A DNA stretch of 64,000 bases from Fumia xinanensis (GCF_014384905.1 NZ_JACRSV010000002.1:558001-622000); one strand, 5' to 3'. Positions 52,380-61,459 are shown, counted from the stretch's first letter. Notes: generated from the sequence alone by a model not told the origin. Program-made: numbers and translations.

Positions 52380-52616
52380 ACAGAACCCTCCTATTGGATG
52401 AAATTCCTTAAATTATGATCAGTATATCAGGAAATTATGACGAAAATATGACCAAATTTAAATTTTTGGAAGTTTTTTGGCGAATTTGCCCGGTGGGAAA
52501 GTTGCGGTTTTGGGAGAATGGGAGTAAAATAGAAGAAACTTTTCCGCAAAAACGGTTTGCGCCTTTGCCGCAAACAGAACAGCGGCTCAAACAAACGGAA
52601 AGGAACGCGGATTTTC

Positions 52617-53981
52617 ATGGAGCAAAACGACTTTTCCAAGGGCAGCGTCCCCCGCACCATCCTGCGGCTGGCGCTGCCCATGACGGTGGCACAGCTCATC
52701 AACGTTTTATATAACATCGTCGACCGGATTTACATCGGGCACCTGCCCGAGGCGTCCACCCTGGCGCTGACGGGACTGGGGCTCACCTTTCCCATCATCA
52801 CCATCATCTCGGCATTTTCAAACCTCTTTGGCATGGGCGGCGCTCCCCTCTGCTCCATCGCGCGGGGCCAGGGGGACTTAAAGCGGGCGGAAGAAATTAT
52901 GGGCAACTCTTTTGCCATGCTTTTGGGTTCAGGGGCGGTACTGACGATATTTTGCCTTCTATTTAAAAAACCAATCCTCTATCTGTTTGGGGCCAGCGCC
53001 GGCACCTTTCCCTACGCCGACGCCTATGTGACCATCTACGTCTGCGGCAGTGTGTTCGTCATGGTGGGGCTGGGGATGAACAGCTTCATCAACGCCCAGG
53101 GCTTCGCCAAAATGGGGATGCTCACCATCCTCATTGGGGCGGTGCTGAACATTTTGCTGGACCCGCTTTTTATCTTCGCGTTCAAGATGGGGGTGCGGGG
53201 TGCGGCGCTGGCCACCGTCCTGTCCCAGATGGCCTCCGCCTGCTGGGTGCTGCGGTTTCTCAGGGGAAAACGGGCGATTTTTAAGCTCCGGCGGGAGGCC
53301 ATGGGCCTCAAATGGAAAACGGTGAAGGAAATCGTGTCCTTAGGCATGTCCGGATTCATCATGGCGGTGACAAACGGCCTGGTGCAGATCGTCTGCAACG
53401 CCACCTTGCAGCAGTGGGGCGGCGACATCTACGTGGGGGTCATGACGGTTTTGAATTCCGTCCGGGAAGTGCTGACCATGCCGGTCATGGGGCTGACAAA
53501 CGGGGCGCAGCCCTTTTTGGGCTTCAACTACGGGGCGGGGGAGTACAAAAGGGTGCGAAAGGGCGTGGGATTCATGTCCGCCGTCTGCATCGGGTACACC
53601 GTTTTGGCCTGGGTGGCGATCATGCTCATCCCGGATGTGTTCATCCACCTCTTTAACAGCGAGCCGGAGCTGATCCAAAAAGGCGTCCCGGCCTTGAACC
53701 TCTATTTCTTCGGGTTCTTCCTCATGAGTTTGCAGTTTTCCGGGCAGTCCACCTTTGTGGCCCTGGGGAAAAGCCGCCAGGCCATCTTTTTCTCCCTGTT
53801 TCGGAAGGCGATCATCGTGGTGCCGCTGACCCTCTGGCTGCCGGGGATGTTCGGCCTGGGGGTCAACGGAGTGTTCCTGGCGGAGCCCATCTCCAACCTG
53901 ATCGGCGGGGTGAGCTGTTTTGTGACCATGCTGCTGACGGTGTGGCCGTCCCTACGGGAGAAAAAGGGGGAAAACGGTTGA
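52617..53981 (+). CDS. MATE-family efflux transporter
   Basis: 454 residues from the ATG at 52617 (GGAAAGGAACG upstream, spacing about 12); an earlier ATG at 52557 has no ribosome site. Twelve membrane helices. MATE signatures: KGSVPRTILRLALPMTVAQL at the N-terminus, NVLYNIVDRIYIGHLPE near 35-51, and GLTNGAQPFLGFNYGAG near 295. It exports cationic drugs or metabolites using Na+ or H+. No regulator adjoins it. Confidence 0.9.
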   Translation: MEQNDFSKGSVPRTILRLALPMTVAQLINVLYNIVDRIYIGHLPEASTLALTGLGLTFPIITIISAFSNLFGMGGAPLCSIARGQGDLKRAEEIMGNSFAMLLGSGAVLTIFCLLFKKPILYLFGASAGTFPYADAYVTIYVCGSVFVMVGLGMNSFINAQGFAKMGMLTILIGAVLNILLDPLFIFAFKMGVRGAALATVLSQMASACWVLRFLRGKRAIFKLRREAMGLKWKTVKEIVSLGMSGFIMAVTNGLVQIVCNATLQQWGGDIYVGVMTVLNSVREVLTMPVMGLTNGAQPFLGFNYGAGEYKRVRKGVGFMSAVCIGYTVLAWVAIMLIPDVFIHLFNSEPELIQKGVPALNLYFFGFFLMSLQFSGQSTFVALGKSRQAIFFSLFRKAIIVVPLTLWLPGMFGLGVNGVFLAEPISNLIGGVSCFVTMLLTVWPSLREKKGENG

Positions 53982-54079
53982 CAAAGGGGCTTTTTTGCGG
54001 TAGGCTGAAACTGTAAATGAGGATGTTGGACGGGATTTCCTTTGGGGAAATCCCAACGACCCGAAAGGAGGCCGAACCC

Positions 54080-54382
54080 ATGGAACGAATTCTCAGTTGC
54101 TGCGGCATCGTCTGTTCCGAGTGCCCCAGCTACCCCACCGAATGCGCCGGGTGCCCCGCCCTGAAAGGCCGGGTGTTCTGGCTCGACTATGTGGACGCGG
54201 ATATCTGTCCTGTCTACAAGTGCTGCCTCGACAAGGCGGTGGAGCACTGCGGCAAATGCGGGGAGATGCCCTGCGAACGGTGGACCCGCTACAAAGACCC
54301 CAATGTGAGCGAAGAGGAAGGGGCGGCCGAGCGGGAGAAGCGGGCGGCTTTCCTGCGTCAAAGGGAAGAATCGGGCGAGTGA
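54080..54382 (+). CDS. DUF3795-family cysteine-rich protein
   Basis: 100 residues from the ATG at 54080 (GAAAGGAGG upstream). About ten cysteines in pairs: LSCCGIVCSECPSYPTECAG, then CPVYKCC and CGKCGEMPCERW. This matches DUF3795, thought to bind metal or Fe-S. It lies 98 bp after the MATE gene on the same strand. Function unknown. Confidence 0.8.
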   Translation: MERILSCCGIVCSECPSYPTECAGCPALKGRVFWLDYVDADICPVYKCCLDKAVEHCGKCGEMPCERWTRYKDPNVSEEEGAAEREKRAAFLRQREESGE

Positions 54383-54612
54383 GGAGCCGGTGAAAACGGG
54401 CTTCCGGGCTGCTTTTTGTCCGGGATGTGACTCTAACGCGCTGCCCCCCATCGGAGAGCGGCTTTGGGGCAGATGGAGCCGGCTCCGCTCCCACAGAGGG
54501 GCGGAATGGTGAGAAGCGCCGCGAGGTCCGCCTTCAACAGATGTGAACGGCGGGAGTCCTGCTCCGCATCCCATGGGGCTGGCGCAAATATCAGACAAGT
54601 GAGGAAAACGGC

Positions 54613-55179
54613 ATGGAAGAACTTCTAAAGCTCAAACGGGCAAGGGAATATATGCAGGCTCTGTCAGAGGGGGTGGACCCGCTTTCCGGGCTGGAAATCC
54701 CCGAGGACGACGTGGCAAACCAGGTGCGGCTCTGCCGGTGCTTTGCCTATGTGGCGTCGGTGCTCGACAAGGTCATCCAAAACGGCGGCGCGGTGGGCGG
54801 CGGCCCGAGGATCGTGGCGCGGCTGGGCCTCACCGAAGAGCAGAAGCAGGCGGTGGAACTGAGCGGCCGCCCCATCGGCATCACCGAGCTGGCGAAACGG
54901 ATTTTAGCCGCGGCGGGAGTGGACCGGATGCGGGGGGTGTCGGGCGTCCACATGGCGGCGTGGCTCCTCGAGAAAGGATTCCTGGAGGAGGAGTTCGACG
55001 ACGAGGGGGAGCTCCAGCGGGTCCCCAGCGAGACGGGGACCGCTCTGGGTATCACGAAAATCATGCGGGAGACCACCTACGGGGTGAAGCCCATGAACCT
55101 CTACTCCCAGGAAGCCCAGCAGTTTATATTGGACAACCTGGACGAAATACTCTGCTGGAAAAAGTCGGGGAAAAAATAG
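54613..55179 (+). CDS. Hypothetical protein with a 'VDPLSG' element
   Basis: 188 residues, soluble. The segment MQALSEGVDPLSGLEIPEDD, followed by a helical VRLCRCFAYVASVLDKVI, resembles the small ANGINPLTGExLPxD module seen in many uncharacterised and some helicase-associated clostridial proteins. The C-terminal half (GVHMAAWLLEKGFLEEE, then LGITKIMRETTYGV) is shared with the same proteins. Monocistronic with a terminator. Confidence 0.6.
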   Translation: MEELLKLKRAREYMQALSEGVDPLSGLEIPEDDVANQVRLCRCFAYVASVLDKVIQNGGAVGGGPRIVARLGLTEEQKQAVELSGRPIGITELAKRILAAAGVDRMRGVSGVHMAAWLLEKGFLEEEFDDEGELQRVPSETGTALGITKIMRETTYGVKPMNLYSQEAQQFILDNLDEILCWKKSGKK

Positions 55180-55181
55180 GG

Positions 55182-55215
55182 AAAGCCGGGAACCGTAAGG
55201 GTTCCCGGCTTTTTT
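55182..55215 (+). terminator. Terminator after the hypothetical gene at 54613
   Basis: AAGCCGGGAACC-GTAA-GGGTTCCCGGCTT followed by TTTT, starting a few bases after the stop codon. Confidence 0.9.
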
Positions 55216-55230
55216 GCCTTGGAGGGGGTG

Positions 55231-55926
55231 CTATTTGAGAGCGGAGAGGATTTCCAGGTGTTTGCCCCGACGATCACAGGCGTCTCGAAATACCCCAATG
55301 ACTCTTTCATGGGGGATTTGGGACAGATCGACGGCAAAATCCACGGCGTTATCGCCAAATCCTACGGGAGACACGTCTACCGGGAAATTTCCATCCCGCA
55401 AAATCGCCTTGACGTCTTGATAACCGCCTTCGGGGATGCGGGTACCCTGCGGAAGTGCGCAGCACTGGTACGTCTCCTTCAAAAGGGCGTTGTCGTTCAT
55501 GTACACCGCCCGCAGCAAGCCCCTGTCCGCTCCCGTTTTCAGCAAAATCAGCTCCTGATGGGAGGAATAGGGTTCGGAAAGAACCTTTCGTCCCTCCGAC
55601 CAGTCGTTGGCGTCTAAAAAGAGGTCATAGAAGCGGGGGAAGCTATGTGGATCGCCGGAGGAGGCTCTTACAATCGTCGCCGTTGGGTAATTTTCGCAGA
55701 GCATGCAGATGGCGTCTACAGCCGTGTCACAAAAAAGCACGGTGAAATCCGCCGTATTTTTATCGGTGTGATAAGACCAAGTCTGAAAGATGTAGGTTCC
55801 CTCAGAAAAGCAGAGATAAAAGGCCCCGTCCGGGGAGGCGGGGTCGGACTCCCGCTGTTTTTCCTCGGGTTTTAGAACACTGTCCGCCCATTGGCGGGGG
55901 GCGTTTTGTTTCCAGAAGCGTTTCAT
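55231..55926 (-). CDS. Hypothetical protein of 231 residues
   Basis: It starts MKRFWKQNAPRQWADSVLKP from the ATG at 55926, six bases from AGGAGG; an ATG at 55929 is three bases away. Cytoplasmic, mixed alpha/beta. I do not recognise a family. It carries a DNDALLKETYQCCALPQGTR segment and an acidic mid-region. It follows the membrane-anchored gene at 55940-56497 by 13 bases and is probably in one operon with it. Confidence 0.6.
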   Translation of the reverse strand: MKRFWKQNAPRQWADSVLKPEEKQRESDPASPDGAFYLCFSEGTYIFQTWSYHTDKNTADFTVLFCDTAVDAICMLCENYPTATIVRASSGDPHSFPRFYDLFLDANDWSEGRKVLSEPYSSHQELILLKTGADRGLLRAVYMNDNALLKETYQCCALPQGTRIPEGGYQDVKAILRDGNFPVDVSPVGFGDNAVDFAVDLSQIPHERVIGVFRDACDRRGKHLEILSALK

Positions 55927-55939
55927 CATTTTCCTCCTG

Positions 55940-56497
55940 TTAATAGTCCCATCTGGTGGAATAGCGATAGGAATTTTCTCCCAAACGCTTGAGGCATCCG
56001 GCATCCGGCATCCATTGACTGAGACCGGAAATGCCCAGTTCGCCTTCACCGTGGGTCTTATCCTCCGGTTCCCCTTCCTTGTGATAGCCGCGGCGGATTA
56101 CCCAGTCGATTCCATCCAGCTCCCCGTTGAGGGCGGGGTCGTTTACAAAAACGACTCCCACGCTGTCGTCCGCGGCCCCTCCCAGGGCATAAAGCACAAC
56201 ACCTGGGTGTTCCTGGGAGATTCCCCCTTTGACAGGATGCCAAAATCGGAAGGATTCCAGTTTGATCGTCTTGTAGACCTTCCGGTCGCGGTTCAGGAGC
56301 TCAATGGAGTTCCATTTGACTTCGGCAAACAGGAAGCTTTCGTCTTTGATTTGCTCGTTCAGCTCAAAGCAGTACCGGTTGTACCGCTGGCAGAGCCGGT
56401 CTCCTGTGTTCAGATAGAGCCAGCCCGAAAGACAGGCGGTTGCGAGAAGGAGGAGAGGGAGGATCATATGCCATTTTTTGGAGCGTGTTTGCATCAT
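55940..56497 (-). CDS. Hypothetical protein with N-terminal membrane anchor
   Basis: 185 residues. MQTRSKKWHMILPLLLLATA has a basic start and hydrophobic stretch, with a Cys at ATACLSG that fits a lipobox poorly. The remainder is extracellular or soluble with no known domain. First of a two-gene operon with the gene at 55231; the broken gene at 56511-57104 lies just upstream on the same strand. Confidence 0.55.
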   Translation of the reverse strand: MMQTRSKKWHMILPLLLLATACLSGWLYLNTGDRLCQRYNRYCFELNEQIKDESFLFAEVKWNSIELLNRDRKVYKTIKLESFRFWHPVKGGISQEHPGVVLYALGGAADDSVGVVFVNDPALNGELDGIDWVIRRGYHKEGEPEDKTHGEGELGISGLSQWMPDAGCLKRLGENSYRYSTRWDY

Positions 56498-56510
56498 CTT
56501 TACCTGCTTT

Positions 56511-57104
56511 CTAGTTTTGAATCCATGGGTGCCTATATTTCGGCAAATGCTTTCTCATGAATTCTTCGTCCTTGCCCAATAATTGATAAAAATATCGAAT
56601 ACCTTCCCATCTCATGAAAGCATCTTCAGCTTCATCCCATCTTTTCTCAAGGACTAAGCTTCCTCCTTCTGCCAACATGTTTTGCAAATCATTTCCATAT
56701 CCCTTTGACGCTAAATAGCAAGTCCACATAAAATTACCGGCCTCATTCCGATCACACACAATACCATTTATTAAGTACAGTTTTTGCTGATCTAAATAGT
56801 ATTTGAAGTTAAGCTCCCCATGAGCCTTAGCCGATTCTAACAGAACTCTCATAATGTCCGCATCTGTTTCGTCTGCAATCCAGAATTTTTCCGTCATTGT
56901 TGTGTTTAGAAAGTCAGTGTCAATCGTATACCAGTCATATTTGGTAACCGCTTCTCTGCTGTTTGCCGGATAAATCTCGCCTTCAAATTCGGCATAGTAA
57001 TGATCAACTTATGTGCCTAAGGTATTCGGCCGTTCATCTTTTATATAGTAGTGTGTTTGATCTGTATAAACATAATCGTATGATTTAGATGTCAAGTAGA
57101 CCAT
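56511..57104 (-). pseudogene. Broken gene with one in-frame stop, possibly a polymorphic toxin C-terminus
   Basis: A single reading frame runs from 57104 to 56511 with one TAA at 57009-57011. Upstream part: YVYTDQTHYYIKDERPNTLG. Downstream part: VDHYYAEFEGEIYPANSREA and on into 128 residues beginning MTEKFWIADETDADIM. Both sides look like real protein. The segment GNFMWTCYLASKGY followed by RWDEAEDAFMRWEGIRYF faintly recalls Toxin_44-type C-terminal domains, without their conserved His. The ATG at 56897 could still start the last 128 residues. AT-rich compared with neighbours, and bounded by a terminator, it looks like the tail of a transferred gene. Confidence 0.5.
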
Positions 57105-57115
57105 AGAAATATGGG

Positions 57116-57158
57116 AAAAAATCAGGGGCTTTGCGGATCGCGGGCCTCTGATTTTTTG
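57116..57158. terminator. Bidirectional terminator hairpin
   Basis: AAAAATCAG-GGGC pairs with GGCC-TCTGATTTTT around a GC-rich loop. It separates the broken gene from the AT-rich region before the DUF1836 gene. Apart from this hairpin and the promoter at 57337, the stretch 57105-57450 shows nothing. Confidence 0.75.
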
Positions 57159-57336
57159 CTTTACTCCCAAAGTAACACATTTTGTCCGTTGAGTCAATGG
57201 AAAAACAAAAGATTTGTAGCATTGTGCGATATTTATTACAAGTATTCAGATATTTTGTATCAAAACGCAACTTTATTTTTGGTTTAATGGCTCTCACATT
57301 TTACCTCAATTTTACAAAAATATTTTCAGAACCCTA

Positions 57337-57365
57337 TTGACAATCATGTGACCTTATGATATATT
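57337..57365 (+). promoter_or_regulatory. Sigma-A promoter of the DUF1836 gene
   Basis: TTGACA at 57337-57342, 17 bp, TATATT at 57360-57365; the start codon lies 85 bp downstream. Confidence 0.8.
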
Positions 57366-57450
57366 TAAGTAAACCGGAAAAGGAATTAGAGAAACTCTTT
57401 CGAGGGTTCTCGAAATCATTCGTCCATTTCTTTGGAAAGAAGGTGAAAAA

Positions 57451-58020
57451 ATGGCTCATTACCTGCCCGGTTCCACCATCGAGGCGGAAGAAATCAGTGC
57501 GAAAACCGCCAATCGGCTCCTTTCCCCCATGTTTTTGAGCGGGGGGCTCATGCTGTCCCAGGTGGCGGCGCTGACGGGACTCGAACCCTACACCATCCAG
57601 AACTGGGTGAAGCGGGGATTTCTGCCGCCGCCACAGAACAAGCGGTACTCCATCCGGCAGTTTGCCCGGATTCTGCTCATCAACATGCTCAAAGATTCCT
57701 TCCAGTTGGATCGGGTGAGCGTCCTATTGAGTTACATCAACGGACACCTGGACGACGAAAGCGACGACATCATCGACGACATGGCTTTGTACCTGTCCGC
57801 CGCCGAGGCGGTGGGGAAGATGCTCACCCAGAGCAAGCTGGGGGTTGAAACGCTGGACGAGGCCTGCGCCCGTGCCATCGAAGGCTACGAAGAGCCGATT
57901 CCCGGCGCGAAGGAGCGGGTTTACCGGGTGCTCCAGATCATGGTGACGGCGTACATCGCGTCGATGCTCAAGCAGCAGGCCCTAAAGATGTACGACGCGC
58001 TGCCCCAGCAAAACAGATAA
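57451..58020 (+). CDS. DUF1836-family protein with MerR-like helix-turn-helix
   Basis: 189 residues. MLSQVAALTGLEPYTIQNWV, followed by KRGFLPPPQNKRYSIRQFAR, is a MerR-like winged helix-turn-helix, and the rest is helical, as in DUF1836 proteins of Firmicutes. Likely a DNA-binding regulator; ligand unknown. The ATG follows GAAGGTGAAAAA. Confidence 0.8.
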   Translation: MAHYLPGSTIEAEEISAKTANRLLSPMFLSGGLMLSQVAALTGLEPYTIQNWVKRGFLPPPQNKRYSIRQFARILLINMLKDSFQLDRVSVLLSYINGHLDDESDDIIDDMALYLSAAEAVGKMLTQSKLGVETLDEACARAIEGYEEPIPGAKERVYRVLQIMVTAYIASMLKQQALKMYDALPQQNR

Positions 58021-58294
58021 CCTCCATCGAAATTTATCCAGCCCAATGGGCCGCCGCCCTTGTTTTCAGCCCCCTGCAATTTCGGGATCGTCCCGGGGCA
58101 GACTGTAAATAAAGGTTTTTACGGGGAATTTGGGTGAACGAGCCCGAAACCCCACACGTTTTTCGGCCCCGGAAACCTGTTGCCGGGCCATCGAAGGGAG
58201 GCGGATTCAAAACAGGGTATCGTCCGGCGTTTGCGCCTTTTCCGCCGGGAAGCTTCAGCGACAAAGGCGAAAACGTCAGAAAGGAATGATTGCT

Positions 58295-59146
58295 ATGCTG
58301 CAATGGTGGGAGTCCTTAACCGGGCTTCAGCAGATTTTCGCCTGCATCGCCATCCCGGCAACGGTGCTCCTCGTCATCCAGACCCTCCTGACCCTTTTGG
58401 GCCTGGGCCACGGCGCGGGGGACGGCGACGACGGCGGTTTCGTCCACGACGCCCACGTGGACAGCGGATTCGACGGGCCGGACGCTGGATTCGACGCACC
58501 CGACGGCGGTTTTGACGGGCCGGATACCGGCTTCGATATGCCTGACAGCCCTGTCGATCTGGAAGCCGGCCCGCATGAGTTCGGCCCTGCCTTTGACGCG
58601 GGAGCCGGGGGAACGGTGCCGGAAATGCCCGGGGAAGTACCGGACGACGGCCTCGGGGGCGCTTTCCACGAAGGGCCCCAGCTCATCGAGCACGACGTCC
58701 ACGGCGACCACAACACCCCCCGGGATTCCGGCGAGTTCGACCACAGCCTGCGCATCTTTACCCTGAGGGGCTTCGTCGCCTTCTTTGCGGTATTCGGCTG
58801 GTCGGGGCTCGTCATGCTCAAGGGCGGGCTGGGCACGGTGGTTTCGGTGTTCCTGGCCCTGGTGTTCGGCGCGCTGATGATGGTTTTAGTGGCGCTTTTG
58901 TTCGACTGGCTCTTAAAATGCCAGTACGACGGCACCATGGATCCCAGAGAAGCGGTGGGCAAAGAGGGCGAAGTTTATCTCACCGTCCCCGCGAAAAAGC
59001 AGGGCATGGGCAAGGTAAACGTCCTGGTGGGGGAGGCCCTCACCGAATTCGACGCGGTGACCGACGACAGGGAAGACATTCCCACCGGCGAAACGGTCGT
59101 CGTGCGGGAGGCGCTTGCTTCCACGCTCCTGGTCCGCAGGAAATAG
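58295..59146 (+). CDS. NfeD-like membrane protein with Asp/Gly-Pro repeats
   Basis: 283 residues from the ATG at 58295 (10 bases from GAAAGGA; an ATG at 58286 is too close). N-terminal helix (IFACIAIPATVLLVIQTLL); a low-complexity extracellular or loop region with about six GFDGPD/GFDAPD/GFDMPD units near residues 45-90; two further helices near 155-210; and a C-terminal OB-fold-like domain (GKEGEVYLTVPAKKQGMGKV). The layout fits NfeD-type partners of SPFH proteins, and a flotillin follows 34 bp downstream. Confidence 0.72.
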   Translation: MLQWWESLTGLQQIFACIAIPATVLLVIQTLLTLLGLGHGAGDGDDGGFVHDAHVDSGFDGPDAGFDAPDGGFDGPDTGFDMPDSPVDLEAGPHEFGPAFDAGAGGTVPEMPGEVPDDGLGGAFHEGPQLIEHDVHGDHNTPRDSGEFDHSLRIFTLRGFVAFFAVFGWSGLVMLKGGLGTVVSVFLALVFGALMMVLVALLFDWLLKCQYDGTMDPREAVGKEGEVYLTVPAKKQGMGKVNVLVGEALTEFDAVTDDREDIPTGETVVVREALASTLLVRRK

Positions 59147-59179
59147 CGGGCAAATACAGAAAAAAGAGAGGGAAAAAAC

Positions 59180-60583
59180 ATGCCAAACAATTTATCCATT
59201 GAAATGCTGATTCTCATTGTTGTCATCGTTGTGATTTTGTTCTCCCTGCTGCTCCTGATCCTGTCCCGGTACAAAAAGTGCCCCTCCGACAAGGTCATGG
59301 TCATCTACGGTAACGTGGGCAACAACAAGGACGGCTCCAACCGTACCGCCAAATGCATCCACGGCGGCGCCAGCTTCATCTGGCCGGTGGTGCAGGCTTA
59401 CGAGTTTCTCGATTTGACCCCCATTTCCATCTCGGTGGATTTGCAGAGCGCGTTGTCCCGGCAGAACATCCGCATCAACGTGCCGTCCAGGTTCACCGTG
59501 GGCATCTCGGTGGAACCCGGCGTTATGCAGAACGCGGCAGAGCGGCTTTTGGGCCTGAAACTCCAGGAAATCCAGGAGCTTGCAAAAGACATCATCTTCG
59601 GACAGCTCCGTCTCGTTATCGCCACCATGGACATCGAGGAAATCAACACCGATAGGGATAAATTCTTAGCGGCGGTGTCCAGCAACGTGGAGGGCGAGCT
59701 GAAAAAAATCGGCCTGCGGCTCATCAACGTCAACGTCACCGACATCAGCGACGAGTCCGGTTACATCTCCGCCCTCGGTAAAGAGGCGGCGGCAAAAGCC
59801 ATTAACGACGCCAAAAAGAGCGTGGCCGAAAAAGAGCGCGACGGCTCCATCGGTGAGGCCAACGCCAACCGTGACCAGCGCGTACAGGTGGCACAGGCAA
59901 ACTCCATCGCCATCGAGGGTGAAAACGAGGCCCAGATAAACATCGCCATGTCTAACGCCGCCCGCCGCGAAAAAGAGGCGGAGGCCTTAAAAATCGCTAC
60001 CTCGGCGGAAAAAATCCAGTCGGCAAAAGCTTTGGAAGAGGCTTACTCGGCCGAACAGCAGGCTGAGGCCGCACGTTTCGCCCGTGAGAAAGCCACTTTG
60101 GAAGCGGACATCATCGTCAAGACCGAAATCGAAAAACGCAAAATGGAACTGGAGGCTGAAGCGGAGGCCGAGCAGACCAGACGCCGCGCCCAAGGTGAGG
60201 CCGACGCAATTCTCGCCCGCATGACCGCTGAGGCGGAGGGCTTGCAGACCATGCTCCAAAAACAGGCAGACGGTTTGAAAGACATCGTCAGCGCCGCCGG
60301 CGGCGACGCAAACGACGCTCTGCGCCTGATGCTGGCCGACAAGATGGAAAACCTCCTGAAAATCCAGGTGGAGGCCGTCAAGGGCATCAAAATCGACAAA
60401 GTCACCGTCTGGGACGGCGGCGAAAAGGACGGCAAGACCGCGACTGCGGGCTTTGTGTCCGGCCTGATGAAGAGCATCCCCCCCATGAACGAGATGTTCG
60501 ACATGGCGGGCATGAACCTGCCGGAATTTTTGGGCAAAAAGAAAGAGGAAGCCCCCGCGGCGGAAATCAAAGCGGAGGAATAA
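59180..60583 (+). CDS. Flotillin-like SPFH protein
   Basis: 467 residues. N-terminal membrane helix (LILIVVIVVILFSLLLLILS), SPFH domain about 35-200 (SDKVMVIYGNVGNNKDGSNR, INVPSRFTVGISVEPG), then a long Glu/Ala-rich coiled coil about 205-370 (REKEAEALKIATSAEK, RREAE-type repeats) and a C-terminal tail with PPMNEMFDMAGM. Flotillins form membrane scaffolds. The ATG is preceded by GAGAGGGAAAAAAC. It is co-transcribed with the NfeD-like gene and terminated at 60595. Confidence 0.9.
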   Translation: MPNNLSIEMLILIVVIVVILFSLLLLILSRYKKCPSDKVMVIYGNVGNNKDGSNRTAKCIHGGASFIWPVVQAYEFLDLTPISISVDLQSALSRQNIRINVPSRFTVGISVEPGVMQNAAERLLGLKLQEIQELAKDIIFGQLRLVIATMDIEEINTDRDKFLAAVSSNVEGELKKIGLRLINVNVTDISDESGYISALGKEAAAKAINDAKKSVAEKERDGSIGEANANRDQRVQVAQANSIAIEGENEAQINIAMSNAARREKEAEALKIATSAEKIQSAKALEEAYSAEQQAEAARFAREKATLEADIIVKTEIEKRKMELEAEAEAEQTRRRAQGEADAILARMTAEAEGLQTMLQKQADGLKDIVSAAGGDANDALRLMLADKMENLLKIQVEAVKGIKIDKVTVWDGGEKDGKTATAGFVSGLMKSIPPMNEMFDMAGMNLPEFLGKKKEEAPAAEIKAEE

Positions 60584-60594
60584 GCTTTCGTAAG

Positions 60595-60629
60595 AAAAAA
60601 GACGAACCCCCGGCGGGTTCGTCTTTTTT
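60595..60629 (+). terminator. Terminator of the NfeD-flotillin operon
   Basis: AAAAAGACGAACCC-CCGGC-GGGTTCGTCTTTTTT. Confidence 0.92.
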
Positions 60630-60646
60630 GTTGTTTTCAGTGGAAT

Positions 60647-60828
60647 GTAGGGGCGGCTATCAGCCGCCCGCCGATAGGCAAAAACTGTGGGAAACCGCGG
60701 GCGGCCGATGGCCGCCCCTACATTTTCCTGAAACCTTCCGGCAGACTGCGGGCGGATTTTATATCCGCCCCTATATTTTTTCGAAACTTCTTGGTAAACG
60801 GTAGGGGGCGATACCTTATCGCCCCGCC
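60647..60828. repeat. Cluster of four REP elements in alternating orientation
   Basis: GTAGGGGCGGCTATCAGCCG at 60647-60677; inverted CGGGCGGCCGATGGCCGCCC-CTAC ending at 60721; inverted GGGCGGATTTTATATCCGCCC-CTA at 60750-60773; and GTAGGGGGCGATACCTTATC-GCCCC at 60801-60825. Adjacent copies in opposite orientation form a BIME-like block. Confidence 0.78.
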
Positions 60829-60849
60829 AGTAAAAAACACGGTTTCCTG

Positions 60850-61110
60850 ATGGAGGGCCGGAGGAGCGTCAGCGACGACGGCCCCAAAGGGGGGCGAGCG
60901 GCGAAGCGCGCAGCCCCGGACAGCGACGAAGCAAAAAATCTTTCCGTTTTACTACAAGCCCTAGAAAAGCACGAGGGGTGGCAGGGGAGGGCGACTCCTA
61001 GGATTCTAAGCGCAGCGCGGAGCCCTCCCCCCGCGGTAGGATTATTAAGGGGCTGACAAGACAGCCCCTTAATTCGCCTGTCGGGGCGAGTCCCGACGAC
61101 TGAACGAAAA
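60850..61110. ncRNA. GC-rich, hairpin-rich noncoding block, candidate structured RNA or mobile remnant
   Basis: Nested pairings are plain: GGCCG (60856) with CGGCC around CGTC-AGC-GACG; CCCC-AAA-GGGG; GGGGAGGGC with GCCCTCCCC about 30 bases apart (about 60985-61034); AAGGGGCTG with CAGCCCCTT (about 61048-61071); GTCGGG with CCCGAC (about 61080-61098). Half of the adjacent block AAAAAATCTTTCCGTTTTAC is A/T-rich. An open frame of 68 codons (60850-61056) covers part of it but lacks a ribosome site. I do not recognise a named RNA family. A terminator follows at 61156. Confidence 0.4.
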
Positions 61111-61155
61111 GAAAACAGTAACGGTTAAGGAGAACAACGAAACAGAAACCAACAT

Positions 61156-61199
61156 AACAAACCCGCCCTCACCGAATCGGTAAAGGCGGGTTTGTTGTT
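61156..61199 (+). terminator. Rho-independent terminator after the GC-rich block
   Basis: AACAAACCCGCC at 61156-61167 pairs with GGCGGGTTTGTT at 61185-61196. It ends the transcript of whatever lies in 60850-61155; the following 260 bp to 61459 are AT-rich without a gene. Confidence 0.8.
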
Positions 61200-61459
61200 C
61201 CATAATGGTGTAATTTTGGGACTATTTTGACACTAGTTTAGCACTAGATTATGAACGAATGCTTCTGATATAATATTTGATGAGATACCCCTTAGGGAGA
61301 GTTACAACAAAAATTATCCGTGGAACCTTATAATATTCAATGAAAGGCAACAACAATTTTTAATATACGTTACAGCCGCCCGATGCTCTCAAAAAATGGG
61401 GACCAATAATATATAAATCTTTTTCCCAATATTTTACAATGGATGCAGGAAGTGATGCT

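Noticed and set aside
60850..61056. 68-codon frame in the GC-rich hairpin block
   Set aside because: No ribosome site, arginine/alanine-rich translation that follows the hairpins, no protein-like segment.
61200..61459. Integrase attachment or prophage boundary next to cassette C
   Set aside because: The AT-rich stretch has short repeats of GACACTAG/AGCACTAG type, but there is no integrase or duplicated site in the window to support it.
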